From CAZWMK01 sp964635065 (lineage in GTDB: Bacteria; Pseudomonadota; Alphaproteobacteria; Sphingomonadales; Sphingomonadaceae), in NCBI GenBank assembly GCA_964635065.1, contig CAZWMK010000077.1, positions 1 through 11,904 on the forward strand: 11,904 nucleotides of DNA. The letters run 5' to 3'. Shown one piece after another: positions 1 through 8,305 of this stretch. The notes under the pieces are model-generated. The model ran no database searches and was not told where the DNA came from. It saw nothing but the letters and a program-made list of their open reading frames with translations. How positions within the stretch are numbered: position 1 is the stretch's first letter; each line of letters begins with the position of its first letter. The position numbers and the translations under genes are program-made.

Positions 1-12
1 GGGCAATCGTGC

Positions 13-462
13 TTAGCCGCGTGCGCTGTTGACTCTGGTCGGGTTGATATCGACGACCAGCGCGGTCAGGGTCATGCGGGCGAGCAGGCTGTCGTCGTCG
101 GAGGCGTGCAGCGTGGCTTCGAGGAATGCGGCGCGACGGCCGAGGCGCAGGACCCGGCCGCGTCCGATCAGTCGTCCGACCTTTGCGGGGGCCAGAAAGC
201 TGGTGTTGAAATCCATCGTCGGCACAGCCTTGTCTTCCGGCAGGCTGAGCTTGGCCGCCATGCCCGAGGCCTCGTCAAGCATGGCCGCGACATAGCCGCC
301 ATGGATGTTGCCCAGAATATTGGTGAAATCAGGCCGGGCGGTAAAGGCGAGGGTGACTGTGCGTGCTGCCGGATCGAAGGCCAACAGTTCAGGAGATAAG
401 GTCCGGCCACCCGGCGACAGGACGCGCGCAAATTTCGATTGGATATCGGACGACAGGGACAT
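13..462 (-). CDS. PaaI-type hotdog-fold acyl-CoA thioesterase
   Basis: A 149-residue protein of the PaaI/YbgC-like hotdog thioesterase family, which hydrolyses acyl- or aryl-CoA thioesters in the cytoplasm. What is visible: the HGG signature at residues 54-56 (N-I-H-G-G-Y), preceded by Asn52 and followed by Asp63-Glu64 in the hotdog helix. In this family that helix supplies the catalytic acid. The later strands (residues about 80-138, M-D-F-N-T-S-F-L then R-A-A-F-L-E-A) match the usual hotdog order, and the length is typical. The ATG at 462 has an AAGG about seven bases upstream. The SDR gene lies 52 bases upstream on the same strand, so the two are probably co-transcribed. The acyl substrate cannot be told from sequence. 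Family assignment is confident; substrate and pathway are open. Confidence 0.88.
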   Translation of the reverse strand: MSLSSDIQSKFARVLSPGGRTLSPELLAFDPAARTVTLAFTARPDFTNILGNIHGGYVAAMLDEASGMAAKLSLPEDKAVPTMDFNTSFLAPAKVGRLIGRGRVLRLGRRAAFLEATLHASDDDSLLARMTLTALVVDINPTRVNSARG

Positions 463-514
463 GACGAGGCCTTTGACGACAAGCGGGGCGGGGGCGCGGC
501 GGCCGGAGACGGTT

Positions 515-1282
515 TTACATCGCCGGGTGCGTGCTGCTCAATCCACCGTCGACCACGAATTGTGCGCCGGTCGAGAAACTGGCGTCGTCGGATGCGAGAT
601 AGAGCGCCATGCTGGCGATTTCCTCAGGTTGCCCCATGCGCCCGACAGGAGACATGTTGTTGAACACATCGCGCAGTTCGGGATGTTTGTCGATGTGACT
701 TTGCAGAATGGCGGTCAGCGTCGCGCCCGGATGAATGCTGTTGCAGCGGATGTTGAGCCGGGCCTTGGCACAATGGGCGGCGATCGAACGGGTGAGGCCG
801 ATCACCCCGGCTTTCGAGGTCGTGTAGGCGGCGTCGTTGGCAAGGCCGAGGTATGAGGTTGTAGAACCTACATTGATGATCGCGCCGTCCGGTCCGCCGG
901 GATTGGCCTTCATCGCGGCGATGGCAAAGCGGCAGCCCAGCATCATGCCGGTCAGGTTGATGCCGATCACCCGGTTCCAGTCGTCGAGCGTGGTCTCCTC
1001 TATGCTTTTGTTCGCGATCACGCCGGCATTGTTCATCAGGATATCGAGGCGCCCGAAACGGGCCTTGATCGTGGCCATGGCATCCGCCCAGCTGGTCTCG
1101 TTTGTCACGTCGAGCGGTACAAACTGTGCGCCGCTGTCTGCTGCAATGCGCGGGCCGGCCTCTTTGTTGATATCGGCAAGGATGACGCGTGCCCCCTCGC
1201 GGACGAAACGACGCACGACGGCTTCGCCGATGCCCGATGCTCCCCCTGTGACCAGCGCTACCTTGCCGTCGATCCGACCCAT
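515..1282 (-). CDS. SDR-family NAD(P)-dependent oxidoreductase
   Basis: A classical short-chain dehydrogenase/reductase of 255 residues, which oxidises an alcohol or reduces a ketone with a nicotinamide cofactor. The cofactor glycine motif T-G-G-A-S-G-I-G is at residues 12-19. Asp37 at the end of the second strand favours NAD(H) over NADP(H). Asp58, N-N-A-G at 84-87, Asn109, Ser140, Tyr153 and Lys157 complete the catalytic set (Y-T-T-S-K). The C-terminal stretch with V-V-D-G-G at 243-247 is typical of the family. I chose the ATG at 1282 because GGAGGGG sits just upstream and the glycine motif falls at the usual distance. A longer reading from 1414 would add 44 residues with no homology-like character. 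It is divergent from the flavoprotein gene and upstream of the thioesterase. Substrate unknown. Confidence 0.92.
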   Translation of the reverse strand: MGRIDGKVALVTGGASGIGEAVVRRFVREGARVILADINKEAGPRIAADSGAQFVPLDVTNETSWADAMATIKARFGRLDILMNNAGVIANKSIEETTLDDWNRVIGINLTGMMLGCRFAIAAMKANPGGPDGAIINVGSTTSYLGLANDAAYTTSKAGVIGLTRSIAAHCAKARLNIRCNSIHPGATLTAILQSHIDKHPELRDVFNNMSPVGRMGQPEEIASMALYLASDDASFSTGAQFVVDGGLSSTHPAM

Positions 1283-1383
1283 TGCCCCTCCATTCCTGTG
1301 TCCTGGATTTCTTCGCCTCGTGGATTGGACAGGCTGACAGCGGCAAAGGCAAGCCATATTGATGGAGTAATGATTCAGGGGAG
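1283..1383. promoter_or_regulatory. Divergent promoter region between SDR and flavoprotein genes
   Basis: This 101-base space must hold the start signals for two divergent genes. On the plus strand CTGACA at 1334-1339 (five of six to the -35 consensus) is followed by CATATT at 1355-1360 (15-base spacer) or TATTGA at 1357-1362 (17-base spacer). On the minus strand a TTGCCT / TCCAAT pair with 17 bases between can be drawn. These are weak matches read by eye. No clear operator palindrome was found. Confidence 0.3.
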
Positions 1384-3351
1384 ATGATGATGGCGCTGCG
1401 CATAGTTCTGACACCGATCCAGCTGGGCAAGCTGTCTGTGCCCAACCGTGTGGTGCGCACCGCCCATGGCACGGGCATCGGCCTTGGTACGATGAATGAT
1501 GACTTGATCGCCTATCATGTCGCGCGTGCCAAAGGCGGCGTTGGCCTGACGATCATCGAAGCGCTGTCGGTACATCCATCGGCCCACGCCTTCCTGAATG
1601 CCGATGCGCCGGGCCTTGTCGAGGGGTATCGCAAACTGATGGACGAAGTGCGGCCCTATGGCATGCGCGTGTTCCAGCAGCTTTACCATGGTGGTAACGA
1701 GATCCCGCCGTCGGATGGCTCGCCGCCGTGGTCGTCGTCGGACACGGTCGGCGCGTTCGTCGGCATCCCGTCGCAGGCGATTACCAAGGCGCAGATCGCG
1801 GAGTTGATCGAAGGCTATGTGTCGGCGGCGGTCAATGCCGAGAAAGGCGGTCTGCACGGTGTCGAGTTCCACTGTGCGCATGGCTATCTGATGCAGCAGT
1901 TTCTGTCGCCCTTGTACAATTTCCGTACCGATGAATATGGCGGCAGCTTTGAAAATCGCGTGCGCCTTCCAACCGAAATCCTGACGCGCATCTGCGCCGC
2001 CGTTTCATCCGATTTCGTCGTCGGTGTGCGGCTGGGGTCGGAACTTCTGACCGGCGGCATGGGGCCGGATGAAGTGACGGCGGTCGCCAATCATTTCGAT
2101 GCGCTCGGCCTCATTGATTATATCAATCTCACGACAGGAACCGATTACAACGCACACAAGATCATCGGCGCGATGCACGAACCGGCGGGTTATGAATTGC
2201 CCGCCGATGTGCCCGTGAAAAAGGCGGTGCGCTTGCCGGTGATCGTCACGGGCCGTTTCCGCACGCTGGAAGAAGCCGATCAAGTGCTGATCGCGGGCGA
2301 GGCCGATATGGTCGCGATGACCCGTGCGCATATCGCTGATCCCGATATCGTGAAAAAGACAGTGGAAGGGCGCGAGGATGAAATCCGCCCCTGTCTTGGC
2401 TGCAATCACGGCTGCATCGGCGGGCTGGTGTCCGCCTATCGCATCGGTTGCACGGTCAATGTCGCGATCGGCGCCGAACGCAGCATGGCCGAAGATCTGA
2501 TCACCAAAACCGATGCGCCAAAGACGGTACTCGTTGTCGGCGGCGGGCCGGGCGGGATGGAAGCAGCCCGGATTGCCGCGCTGAGGGGGCATCGCGTGAT
2601 CCTCGCCGAAGCGACCAACGATCTGGGCGGTTCGATCAATATTGCCAAGCGCGCGCCACGCCGCATGGGCATTGCCGACATCACCGACTGGTTGCAGCGT
2701 GAAATCTATCGCCTTGGCGTCGATGTGCGGCTCAGCACCTATGTGCAGGCCGATGACGTGCGGGCGATTGCGCCTGATGTTGTGATCGTCGCGACCGGCA
2801 GCTTCCCGCGCATGGATGGACGGCAGTTGTTCGTCCCGGGCGAGACAGCCACCGGCATTGACCTGCCGCATGTCGTCTCCAGCCATGACCTGCTGCTGGA
2901 AGGCAGTAACCGCAACTGGGGGACGCGTGCGCTCGTCTATGACGATGCCGGCCATTATGAAGGATTGGCGGCAGCCGAATATCTGATCGAGCAGGGGCTG
3001 TCGGTGACTTATGCCACGGGCCATATCTCGGTCGCGCCGAAGCTGGAGCCGAGCCTTTCGGTCGATCCCGCGCTTGAACGGCTGGCCAAGGGCGATTTTC
3101 GCGTGATGACGCGCGCCAAGCTGGTGTCGGTCGCGAAGGACTGCGCAACCGTCGGCTATCGTTATGGCGGAAAGCCGGTCGAGGTCGAGGCGGATACGGT
3201 TGTGTTCATCTCGCACAATCTGCCGAATCGAGAGTTGCTCGATGAATTGCAGGATTTCAGTGGCCAGGTGATTGCCGTGGGCGATGTGAAAAGTCCGCGT
3301 TATCTCCAGATCGCTATCCGCGAGGGACATATGGCGGCGCGTCACCTGTGA
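1384..3351 (+). CDS. Fe-S flavoprotein of the FadH/trimethylamine dehydrogenase family (NADH:flavin oxidoreductase)
   Basis: A 655-residue multidomain reductase. Residues about 8-330 form the FMN-binding old-yellow-enzyme barrel, with H-C-A-H-G-Y-L at 163-169 and the R-T-D-E-Y-G-G-S signature at 181-188. Four cysteines, C337, C340, C344 and C356 (CxxCx3Cx11C), match the [4Fe-4S] site of FadH and TMADH. Residues about 380-655 are a FAD/NAD(P) Rossmann module with G-G-G-P-G-G at 386-391. Electrons would pass from NAD(P)H through FAD and Fe-S to FMN and then the substrate. Tyr168 aligns with FadH Tyr166, but the position of FadH His252 appears to be Asn256, so dienoyl-CoA reductase activity is doubtful. 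The cysteine that binds FMN covalently in TMADH appears to be glycine. Three ATG codons run in tandem from 1384; GGGGAG at 1378-1383 is best spaced for the third (1390). Substrate unknown. Confidence 0.9.
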   Translation: MMMALRIVLTPIQLGKLSVPNRVVRTAHGTGIGLGTMNDDLIAYHVARAKGGVGLTIIEALSVHPSAHAFLNADAPGLVEGYRKLMDEVRPYGMRVFQQLYHGGNEIPPSDGSPPWSSSDTVGAFVGIPSQAITKAQIAELIEGYVSAAVNAEKGGLHGVEFHCAHGYLMQQFLSPLYNFRTDEYGGSFENRVRLPTEILTRICAAVSSDFVVGVRLGSELLTGGMGPDEVTAVANHFDALGLIDYINLTTGTDYNAHKIIGAMHEPAGYELPADVPVKKAVRLPVIVTGRFRTLEEADQVLIAGEADMVAMTRAHIADPDIVKKTVEGREDEIRPCLGCNHGCIGGLVSAYRIGCTVNVAIGAERSMAEDLITKTDAPKTVLVVGGGPGGMEAARIAALRGHRVILAEATNDLGGSINIAKRAPRRMGIADITDWLQREIYRLGVDVRLSTYVQADDVRAIAPDVVIVATGSFPRMDGRQLFVPGETATGIDLPHVVSSHDLLLEGSNRNWGTRALVYDDAGHYEGLAAAEYLIEQGLSVTYATGHISVAPKLEPSLSVDPALERLAKGDFRVMTRAKLVSVAKDCATVGYRYGGKPVEVEADTVVFISHNLPNRELLDELQDFSGQVIAVGDVKSPRYLQIAIREGHMAARHL

Positions 3352-3361
3352 TCCGACCATG

Positions 3362-3400
3362 AAAAAGGGCGCTGCGCGATGATAGGCGCAGCGCCCTTTT
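3362..3400. terminator. Bidirectional Rho-independent terminator
   Basis: A perfect 11-base-pair GC-rich stem (3367-3377 with 3386-3396) closes an 8-base loop. AAAAA lies on the left (3362-3366) and TTTT on the right (3397-3400), so a U-tract follows the hairpin on both strands. It sits between the convergent flavoprotein gene (stop at 3351) and the CMD-family gene (stop at 3418) and would end transcription from both. Confidence 0.92.
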
Positions 3401-3417
3401 GGTCATTTCATCCAGGG

Positions 3418-3999
3418 TTATTCCGCCGCAAGCGGAACCTTCGCACCGCCCGGTCGGAACTGGCAATATTCTTCCTTTTCGGCGAGATCGAAGACGAACA
3501 GCATCTTCGCAAGGCCGCTGAGATAGCTCATCACTGTTCCCAGTTCGAGGATCTGGGCATCGTCGAAATGCGCGTGAAGGCGCTGATAGAGCGCGGGCGA
3601 CATGTGTCCCTGATGGTTTTGCATCAGGAATTCGTCTGCAAGGGCCAGTACCGCCTGTTCGGCCGCATCAAAGCAGCTGCGGTCGCCTTCGATGGCTTCG
3701 AGCTGGTCTGGGGTATAGCCAACTTCGCGCGCGCCAAGACTGTTGCCGAGGTTGCAGCTGCGACAGCCATGGCCAAGGCTCATGCGCAGACGTGCCAGTT
3801 CCTTGAAACGGCGTTCCACACGGCCCTTGTAAAAAATCTTGCCGTAGAAGTCGTTGAGCGTGAAGTCGATCAATTCAGGCGCGTTGGCGCCACCTTCGAT
3901 GAAGGCCGCCTGACCGGTCATGTCTTGAACCCAGTCCCATTTTTCCTGAAGATCGGGCGACAGTTCATCGCGGCTGAAACGGCGAAGGCCGTTGGTCAT
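3418..3999 (-). CDS. Carboxymuconolactone decarboxylase family (AhpD-like) protein
   Basis: A 193-residue, mainly helical protein of the carboxymuconolactone decarboxylase/AhpD superfamily. Members are either decarboxylases of aromatic catabolism or CxxC peroxidase/reductase proteins. The visible core is R-F-K-E-L-A-R-L-R-M-S at 64-74, followed by C79-R-S-C82, the redox cysteine pair of the AhpD-like branch. The histidine usually found four residues after the second cysteine (CxxCxxxH) is Asn86 here, so the proton-relay residue seems to be missing. The ATG at 3999 is preceded by GGGGAG at seven bases; an earlier in-frame start at 4014 lacks such a site. It is divergent from the VOC gene and convergent with the flavoprotein gene. 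Function is uncertain: thiol redox chemistry is an inference from the CxxC alone. Confidence 0.82.
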   Translation of the reverse strand: MTNGLRRFSRDELSPDLQEKWDWVQDMTGQAAFIEGGANAPELIDFTLNDFYGKIFYKGRVERRFKELARLRMSLGHGCRSCNLGNSLGAREVGYTPDQLEAIEGDRSCFDAAEQAVLALADEFLMQNHQGHMSPALYQRLHAHFDDAQILELGTVMSYLSGLAKMLFVFDLAEKEEYCQFRPGGAKVPLAAE

Positions 4000-4114
4000 G
4001 TCAATTCTCCCCAAGTTGGCTTTGTGCCACTTGCGGATAACTATGCATCATTGTCGTGCTTGCGCCAAGGGGCCAGTGATGCAACGATCCGCACAAACAG
4101 CTAGAGGAGGAACC
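4000..4114. promoter_or_regulatory. Divergent intergenic region with a spaced inverted repeat
   Basis: This 115-base space separates the divergent CMD-family and VOC genes. It holds a perfect 7-base inverted repeat, TGCATCA at 4044-4050 and TGATGCA at 4077-4083, with 26 bases between the arms. It could be a regulator site acting on both genes, but this is inference. AGAGGAGG at 4103-4110 is a very strong ribosome-binding site for the VOC gene. Confidence 0.3.
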
Positions 4115-4495
4115 ATGGCGTTCACGCATGTTACGGTCGGCACCAACGACCTTGAAAAATCGACGGCTTTTTATGATGCGGCACTGGCGCCGCTTGGTCT
4201 CAAGAATCTGGGCGGTATCCCTGATCGCGCCACGCTTTATGGCGATGAAAAATGGGAATTCATCGTTACCAAGCCGGCCAATGGTGAACCGGCAACGCAT
4301 GCCAATGGCGGCACCATCGGTTTTGCCGCACCCAACCGGACCGCAGTCGATGCTTTTCATGCTGCGGCTTTGGCCAATGGCGGCACCTGCGACGGCCCGC
4401 CGGGACCGCGGGCGTTCGACCCGAATGCCTATGGCGCCTATGCGCGCGATCCATTCGGCAACAAGCTGTGCGCTTATTGTTTTACGCCGGCGTGA
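4115..4495 (+). CDS. VOC-superfamily (glyoxalase/dioxygenase fold) protein
   Basis: A compact 126-residue protein with the vicinal-oxygen-chelate fold: two beta-alpha-beta-beta-beta modules, the first starting F-T-H-V-T-V-G-T-N-D and the second around G-T-I-G-F-A-A-P-N-R at 66-75. The end R-D-P-F-G-N-K-L is the VOC C-terminal signature. Of the usual metal ligands, His5 is present. The second-module histidine position reads Thr67, and the final glutamate (normally in N-K-hydrophobic-E) reads Cys119. A metal-dependent lyase or dioxygenase activity is therefore doubtful; it may bind ligand without metal or use an altered site. The start at 4115 follows AGAGGAGG with a four-base gap. It is convergent with glmS. 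The real substrate is unknown. Confidence 0.87.
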   Translation: MAFTHVTVGTNDLEKSTAFYDAALAPLGLKNLGGIPDRATLYGDEKWEFIVTKPANGEPATHANGGTIGFAAPNRTAVDAFHAAALANGGTCDGPPGPRAFDPNAYGAYARDPFGNKLCAYCFTPA

Positions 4496-4506
4496 TTTTC
4501 AAGCTG

Positions 4507-4536
4507 GACTGAGCGCAGTCAGGATGACGGTGGAGA

Positions 4537-4550
<14 letters not shown>
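4507..4550. other. Tandem hairpins between convergent VOC and glmS genes
   Basis: Two adjacent inverted repeats lie at the junction. GACTG/CAGTC (4507-4520) forms a 5-base-pair stem with a 4-base loop. ACGGTGGAG/CTCCACCGT (4527-4548) forms a perfect 9-base-pair stem with loop ATCA. The glmS stop codon (4537-4539, minus strand) lies in that second loop. Neither hairpin is followed by a T-run on either strand, so this is not a standard intrinsic terminator. A role as transcript-end structure or processing site is inferred. Confidence 0.5.
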
Positions 4551-6321
<1,771 letters not shown>

Positions 6322-6421
6322 NNNNNNNNNNNNNNNNNNNNNNNNNNNNNNNNNNNNNNNNNNNNNNNNNNNNNNNNNNNNNNNNNNNNNNNNNNNNNNN
6401 NNNNNNNNNNNNNNNNNNNNN
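6322..6421. other. Assembly gap of exactly 100 N
   Basis: One hundred consecutive N between the 3' part of glmU and the 5' part of glmS. A round 100 is the usual placeholder for a gap of unknown size. From E. coli homologues the missing DNA should code for about 68 GlmU residues, a stop, the spacer to glmS and about 13 GlmS codons. That is roughly 250 bases or more, so the true gap is longer than drawn. Confidence 0.97.
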
Positions 6422-7545
6422 CCATCGTAGTTGCACGTGATGGTGCCTGCGCCGACATTGGCCTTCGCGCCGATTTCGGCGTCACCGATATAGGTCAGGT
6501 GATTGACCTTGGCGCCGGGGCCGACATGCGACTTCTTGATTTCGACGAAATTGCCGACTTTTGCTTTGGCGTCCAGCACTGCGCCGGGGCGCAGGCGGGC
6601 ATAGGGGCCGACCTCGCAGCCGGTGCCGATGGTCGCGCCTTCAAGGTGCGAAAAGGCCCGGATCGTGGCGCCATCGGCGACGGACACGCCGGGGCCGAAC
6701 ACAACATGCGGTTCAATCACGACATCGCGGCCAATGACCGTGTCGTGCGCGAACCACACTGTGTCAGGGGCGATCAGGGTCGCGCCATCGGTCATGGCCT
6801 GCGCACGGCGCTGGCGCTGCCACATGACTTCGACGCCCGCGAGTTCGGCACGGGAATTGACGCCCGCGACATGGTCGGCCGCCGTTTCAACGACGCGGCT
6901 GATACGGCCATCGGCTTTCGCCAGCATCACGATGTCGGGCAGATAATATTCACCCGCGGCATTGTCGTTGCCAACGCGGGCAAGAAGCGGCCACAAATCG
7001 GCGCTGCGCACGGCCATCAGGCCGCTGTTGCACAGGCGCACGGCGCGTTCTGCCTCGCTGGCGTCCTTGTATTCGACCATCTTTTCGATGCGGCCATTGC
7101 TGTCGGCAATCACGCGGCCATAAGCGGCGGCATCATCGGGGCGGAAACCAAGCACGACGGCGGCAGGCGCATCGGGTGCCGCGAGCGCATCCAGCATCGC
7201 CTGCATCGCGTGTGTCGGCACAAGTGGGACATCGCCATAAAGGATCAGGATATCGCCATCGAAGCCGGACAGCGCGGGTTCGGCCTGTTGCACGGCATGC
7301 GCGGTGCCAAGCTGCGGTTCCTGTGCGACGACGGCGGCGCGTCCTGCGACCGCCTGTTCGACCTGCGCCCGGTTGGCGCCGACCACCACAACCTTCCGGC
7401 TGGGCGACAGGGCATCGACACTGGCCATGAGGTGGAGCAGCATCGAACGCCCGGCAATCGGGTGAAGCACCTTGTGCAGATCGGATTTCATGCGGGTGCC
7501 TTTGCCAGCGGCAAGAATGATGGCAGCCACGGGTCGACGATTCAT
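6422..7545 (-). CDS. glmU: Bifunctional GlmU (GlcN-1-P acetyltransferase / UDP-GlcNAc pyrophosphorylase), C-terminus lost in gap
   Basis: GlmU acetylates glucosamine-1-phosphate and couples it to UTP, giving UDP-GlcNAc in the cytoplasm. 374 whole codons remain. The N-terminal nucleotidyltransferase domain carries the signature L-A-A-G-K-G-T-R-M-K at residues 11-20, with Y-G-D-V-P-L as the metal/uridine site. A left-handed beta-helix of hexapeptide repeats follows, including V-E-I-K-K and N-H-L-T-Y, the histidine and tyrosine region of the acetyltransferase active site. The sequence stops at T-C-N-Y-D-G, about 68 residues before the E. coli end (456 aa). The start ATG at 7545 follows AGAGG with a six-base gap. 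It is divergent from gph and upstream of glmS. Joining it to glmS through the N run gives an uninterrupted frame only because N is not a stop. Confidence 0.97.
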
Positions 7546-7627
7546 TGAAACCTCTGGTTCAACAGCAATGATTCCGGCTTTGACATAGAGTTATTGCTAT
7601 TTCCATACATTGCGCCAAATAGAGCCC
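7546..7627. promoter_or_regulatory. Divergent glmU / gph promoter region
   Basis: An 82-base space. For gph, a perfect TTGACA at 7580-7585 is followed 18 bases later by a weak -10, CATACA at 7604-7609. Transcription would start only about a dozen bases before the ATG at 7628. For glmU on the minus strand, TTGGCG (7618-7613) and AATAAC (7595-7590) are 17 bases apart. Read by eye only. Confidence 0.4.
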
Positions 7628-8305
7628 ATGATTTTGCCGCAAACCATTGTTTTCGACCTCGACGGAACGCTCGTCGATACCGCGCCCGATCTTGCTGGCG
7701 CCATGAATCACGTCCTTGCCCACTTTGGTCGCGCGGCAGTCAGCATCGATGCCGTCCGCGACATGGTTGGCCATGGTGCGCGCCGGACGATCGAGCGCGG
7801 GCTGGCGCTGACCGGCGGCGGATCGGATGCCATGGTCGATGATGGTGTGCCGGTGTTTCTGGAATATTATGCCGAACATGTCGCCGATGCCTCGCAGCCC
7901 TGGCCGGGTGTCGAGGCCGCGCTCGATGCGCTTCTGGCGGCAGGTTCGCGGTTGGCAATCTGCACCAACAAACCGGCGGCCCTGTCGGCGGCACTGGTGT
8001 CGGCGCTCGGGTGGGAAGGGCGTTTTGTCGCCAATCTTGGCGGCGATTCACTGGCAGTCCGCAAACCCGATCCGGCGCATGTGCTGGCAACGCTCGATGC
8101 TGCCGGTGGCCATGTCGGGCATGCCGCGTTTGTCGGCGATTCCATCGTTGACGTCGAAGCCGCGAAAGCTGCCGGAATGCCTGTTGTCGCTGTCAGCTTC
8201 GGTTACAGCGACCGTCCAGTGCAACAATTGGGGGCCGATGCCCTGATCGATCATTATGACGGGCTTCTGCCCGTGCTCAGGCGTTTTTCATACGCCATTT
8301 CGTGA
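7628..8305 (+). CDS. gph: Phosphoglycolate phosphatase (HAD superfamily)
   Basis: A 225-residue HAD hydrolase that would dephosphorylate 2-phosphoglycolate, a by-product of DNA repair and of oxygenase side reactions. All HAD motifs are visible: F-D-L-D-G-T-L-V-D at 9-17 (nucleophile Asp10, acid Asp12), C-T-N-K at 112-115 (Thr113, motif II), K146-P-D-P (motif III), and G-D-S-I-V-D with Asp171 and Asp175 (motif IV). The cap lies between motifs I and II, as in Gph. I chose the ATG at 7628. An in-frame TTG at 7610 is possible but lies at the edge of the predicted promoter. The ribosome-binding site is weak. The 3' end overlaps the convergent nucleotidyltransferase gene by 29 bases. Gph is the best assignment, but other HAD substrates (e.g. 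PpaX-like) cannot be excluded. Confidence 0.88.
   Translation: MILPQTIVFDLDGTLVDTAPDLAGAMNHVLAHFGRAAVSIDAVRDMVGHGARRTIERGLALTGGGSDAMVDDGVPVFLEYYAEHVADASQPWPGVEAALDALLAAGSRLAICTNKPAALSAALVSALGWEGRFVANLGGDSLAVRKPDPAHVLATLDAAGGHVGHAAFVGDSIVDVEAAKAAGMPVVAVSFGYSDRPVQQLGADALIDHYDGLLPVLRRFSYAIS

Noticed and set aside
2005..3360. A 451-codon minus-strand open frame opposite the flavoprotein gene
   Set aside because: The plus strand encodes clear FMN, Fe-S and FAD motifs. The antisense product is rich in His and Arg, as expected for a shadow frame.
3379..4104. A 241-codon plus-strand open frame opposite the CMD-family gene
   Set aside because: It begins inside the terminator hairpin and has no ribosome-binding site or domain signal.
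7610..7627. TTG at 7610 as the gph start
   Set aside because: It would add six residues before a normally placed N-terminus and lies at the end of the predicted promoter. ATG 7628 fits the family better.
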